Shown here: piece after piece, positions 62,801 through 64,000 of the stretch
How positions within the stretch are numbered: position 1 is the first letter of the stretch
How the letters are laid out: each line of letters begins with the position of its first letter
Assembly (NCBI GenBank): GCA_017871115.1
Contig: JAFCIZ010000006.1
Location: 372,001-436,000, forward strand
DNA from: Cunninghamella blakesleeana
Taxonomy: Eukaryota > Mucoromycota > Mucoromycetes > Mucorales > Cunninghamellaceae
Direction: 5' to 3'
DNA length: 64,000 nucleotides
Notes under the pieces: generated by a model
What the model was told of the DNA's origin: nothing
The model's database searches: none
The model's input: only the letters and a program-made list of their open reading frames with translations
Position numbers and translations under genes: made by a program

Positions 62801-64000
62801 ATTGCTCTAGATGACTTTACTAATCAAAACATTGATATCATTTGTAATCTTTTGGAATGCTGCGGTAGATATCTTTTACGTACACCAGCAACTAGCGTAC
62901 GAATGGCAAACATGGTAATTATATGCACACATATAATAATTAAACTTTAGAATTATTATTACAACTATATTTTAACCATAAGCATTATTATTATTATTAT
63001 TTTAGCTTGAAATAGTCATGAGAAAAAAGAATGTACAGCATTTAGACAATCGACAAGCATTAATGGTTGAAAATGCATATTATCAAGCTAATCCTCCAGA
63101 TAGAAAAGCTGTTGTAGAAAAAGTGCGTAGCCCAATGGAACTATATATACGTAAATTGATTTATGGAGATTTAAATAAGAAATCTTTAGATAAAACTTTG
63201 AAACTTCTTCGTAAATTACATTGGGAGGATCCTGAAATCCAGCGTCTTTTAAATAAATTATTTCAAAAAATATGGAAGATTAAATATAGTAATATTCACT
63301 TGATGGCTATTCTTGCTAGTGGTTTGAACAAATATCATTCAGATTTTGGTATGCAAGTTGTTGATTCAGTAGTGGAAGAAATTCGTATTGGAATGGAGGT
63401 AAATTATATATATAACCAAACAAAAACATTTAAAAAAATTATAAAAACATACCATATACTGATCTTTTTATTTTAATTCTTTTTATTTATTTTAAAATAG
63501 CAAAATATTTTTAAGCATAATCAAAGAAGAATTGCTACTGCTAAATATTTAGGTGAGCTTTACAATTACCGTATGATTGATGCTCCATTGATTTTTGATA
63601 CTTTGTACACTATAGTTACTTTTGGCCATGGTAAGGATAATTAATAACAATAAAAAAAGGATGGTTTATATTGTATTTTTTACTTCTATTTATATTTTTT
63701 TATATTGTTACTATATAGATTTTGGAAGACCTGCCCGTGAAAGATACTGCCCTATTGATGCACCTCATGATTTCTTCCGTATTCGTTTATGCTGTACTTT
63801 ATTGGACACTTGTGGTGTGTGTTTTGATCGTGGCAGTTCAAAAAAGAAATTGGATCACTTTTTAGTCTTTCTTCAGGTAAATAAAAATAAACTAGCTGTG
63901 ATAATTATTTATAATAACATATAAATATTAAAAAAACTCTATTTTAATCATCGTTATTATTTATAGATGTACATTCTCAGTAAATCGAAACCACCAATGG
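59834..64000 (+). CDS. UPF2: UPF2 / NMD2, nonsense-mediated decay factor (N-terminal part)
   Basis: UPF2 bridges UPF1 and UPF3 in nonsense-mediated mRNA decay in the cytosol. Fourteen exons are seen: 59834-59891, 60026-60240, 60336-60725, 60831-61243, 61367-61475, 61592-61893, 62042-62210, 62348-62458, 62581-62646, 62729-62914, 63006-63398, 63501-63630, 63719-63876 and 63967 to the window end. They give about 911 residues in frame. The first MIF4G domain is visible (NLKNLDSNIKKNTTFIKK, then TYLRISVELWLVGVL). An acidic linker follows (exon 6). The second MIF4G domain starts near QLAQLDALLGRLTSLGNRD, then RFISELTKFKVAPYHTIFHA and LLECCGRYLLRTP. The third starts in exon 11-13 (RIATAKYLGELYNYRMID, FFRIRLCCTLLDTCG). 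The C-terminal UPF1-binding part lies beyond the window. It is the most intron-rich visible gene along with PPWD1. Confidence 0.95.

Noticed and set aside
1..64000. CRISPR arrays, insertion sequences, prophage or bacterial operons
   Set aside because: All recognised genes are eukaryotic with spliceosomal introns; repeats are simple sequence, not regularly spaced units.

Overview
The window is a gene-bearing stretch of a very AT-rich eukaryotic nuclear genome. It is most likely from an early-diverging fungus, and Mucoromycota is my best inference. The evidence is: many short introns (about 50 to 200 bases) with GTAAGT-like donors and TAG acceptors; fungal gene types such as a TPR-PB1 NoxR-like protein, a GPI3-type glycosyltransferase and Kex2-site secreted proteins; and AAT-repeat-driven Asn runs inside proteins. 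I see no operons, prophage, CRISPR array, insertion sequence, tRNA or rRNA.

Layout. 1-4.35 kb: LTN1 (minus, 3' part outside the window) diverges from the splicing factor TFIP11 (plus). 4.35-8.5 kb: gene-poor AT-rich DNA holding one small Cys-rich secreted protein gene with decayed copies around it. 8.5-14 kb: a large ankyrin/coiled-coil gene (minus). 14-22.5 kb: a small CINP-like gene, PIGA/GPI3 (plus) and an unrecognised single-exon gene (minus). 22.5-25.7 kb: the WD40-cyclophilin PPWD1 (minus, 14 exons). 25.7-32 kb: mostly non-coding, with one two-exon secreted Cys-rich protein gene and one GC-rich relic island. 32-34.6 kb: noxR-like gene (minus) with an apparent one-base frameshift. 36.4-38.3 kb: GPN1 (plus). 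39.2-41.9 kb: PX-domain AGC kinase (minus). 43-49.3 kb: SKP1 (minus), BCP1 (plus), NOG2 (minus). 49.5-54.1 kb: a CUE-domain protein and the AP-2 mu subunit (plus). 54.3-57.9 kb: COX19, RNase H1 and an MFS sugar transporter (all minus). 59.8-64 kb: UPF2/NMD2 (plus, running off the end).

The recognised genes are mostly conserved housekeeping functions: ribosome-associated quality control and mRNA decay (LTN1, UPF2), splicing (TFIP11, PPWD1), 60S ribosome export and assembly (NOG2, BCP1), RNA polymerase assembly (GPN1), SCF ubiquitin ligase (SKP1), endocytosis (AP-2 mu), GPI anchors (PIGA) and respiration (COX19). I see no sign that they work as a linked cluster. Exon models were built by hand; apart from noxR, every complete spliced model closes in frame.

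The points most worth a second look are the noxR frameshift, the decayed repeat family around the first secreted protein gene, the GC-rich relic at 28.2 kb, a CCGG-centred motif about 100 bases upstream of several housekeeping starts, tiny first and last exons, and recurrent T(n)A(n) tracts and AT palindromes. I did not find a convincing new biological system.
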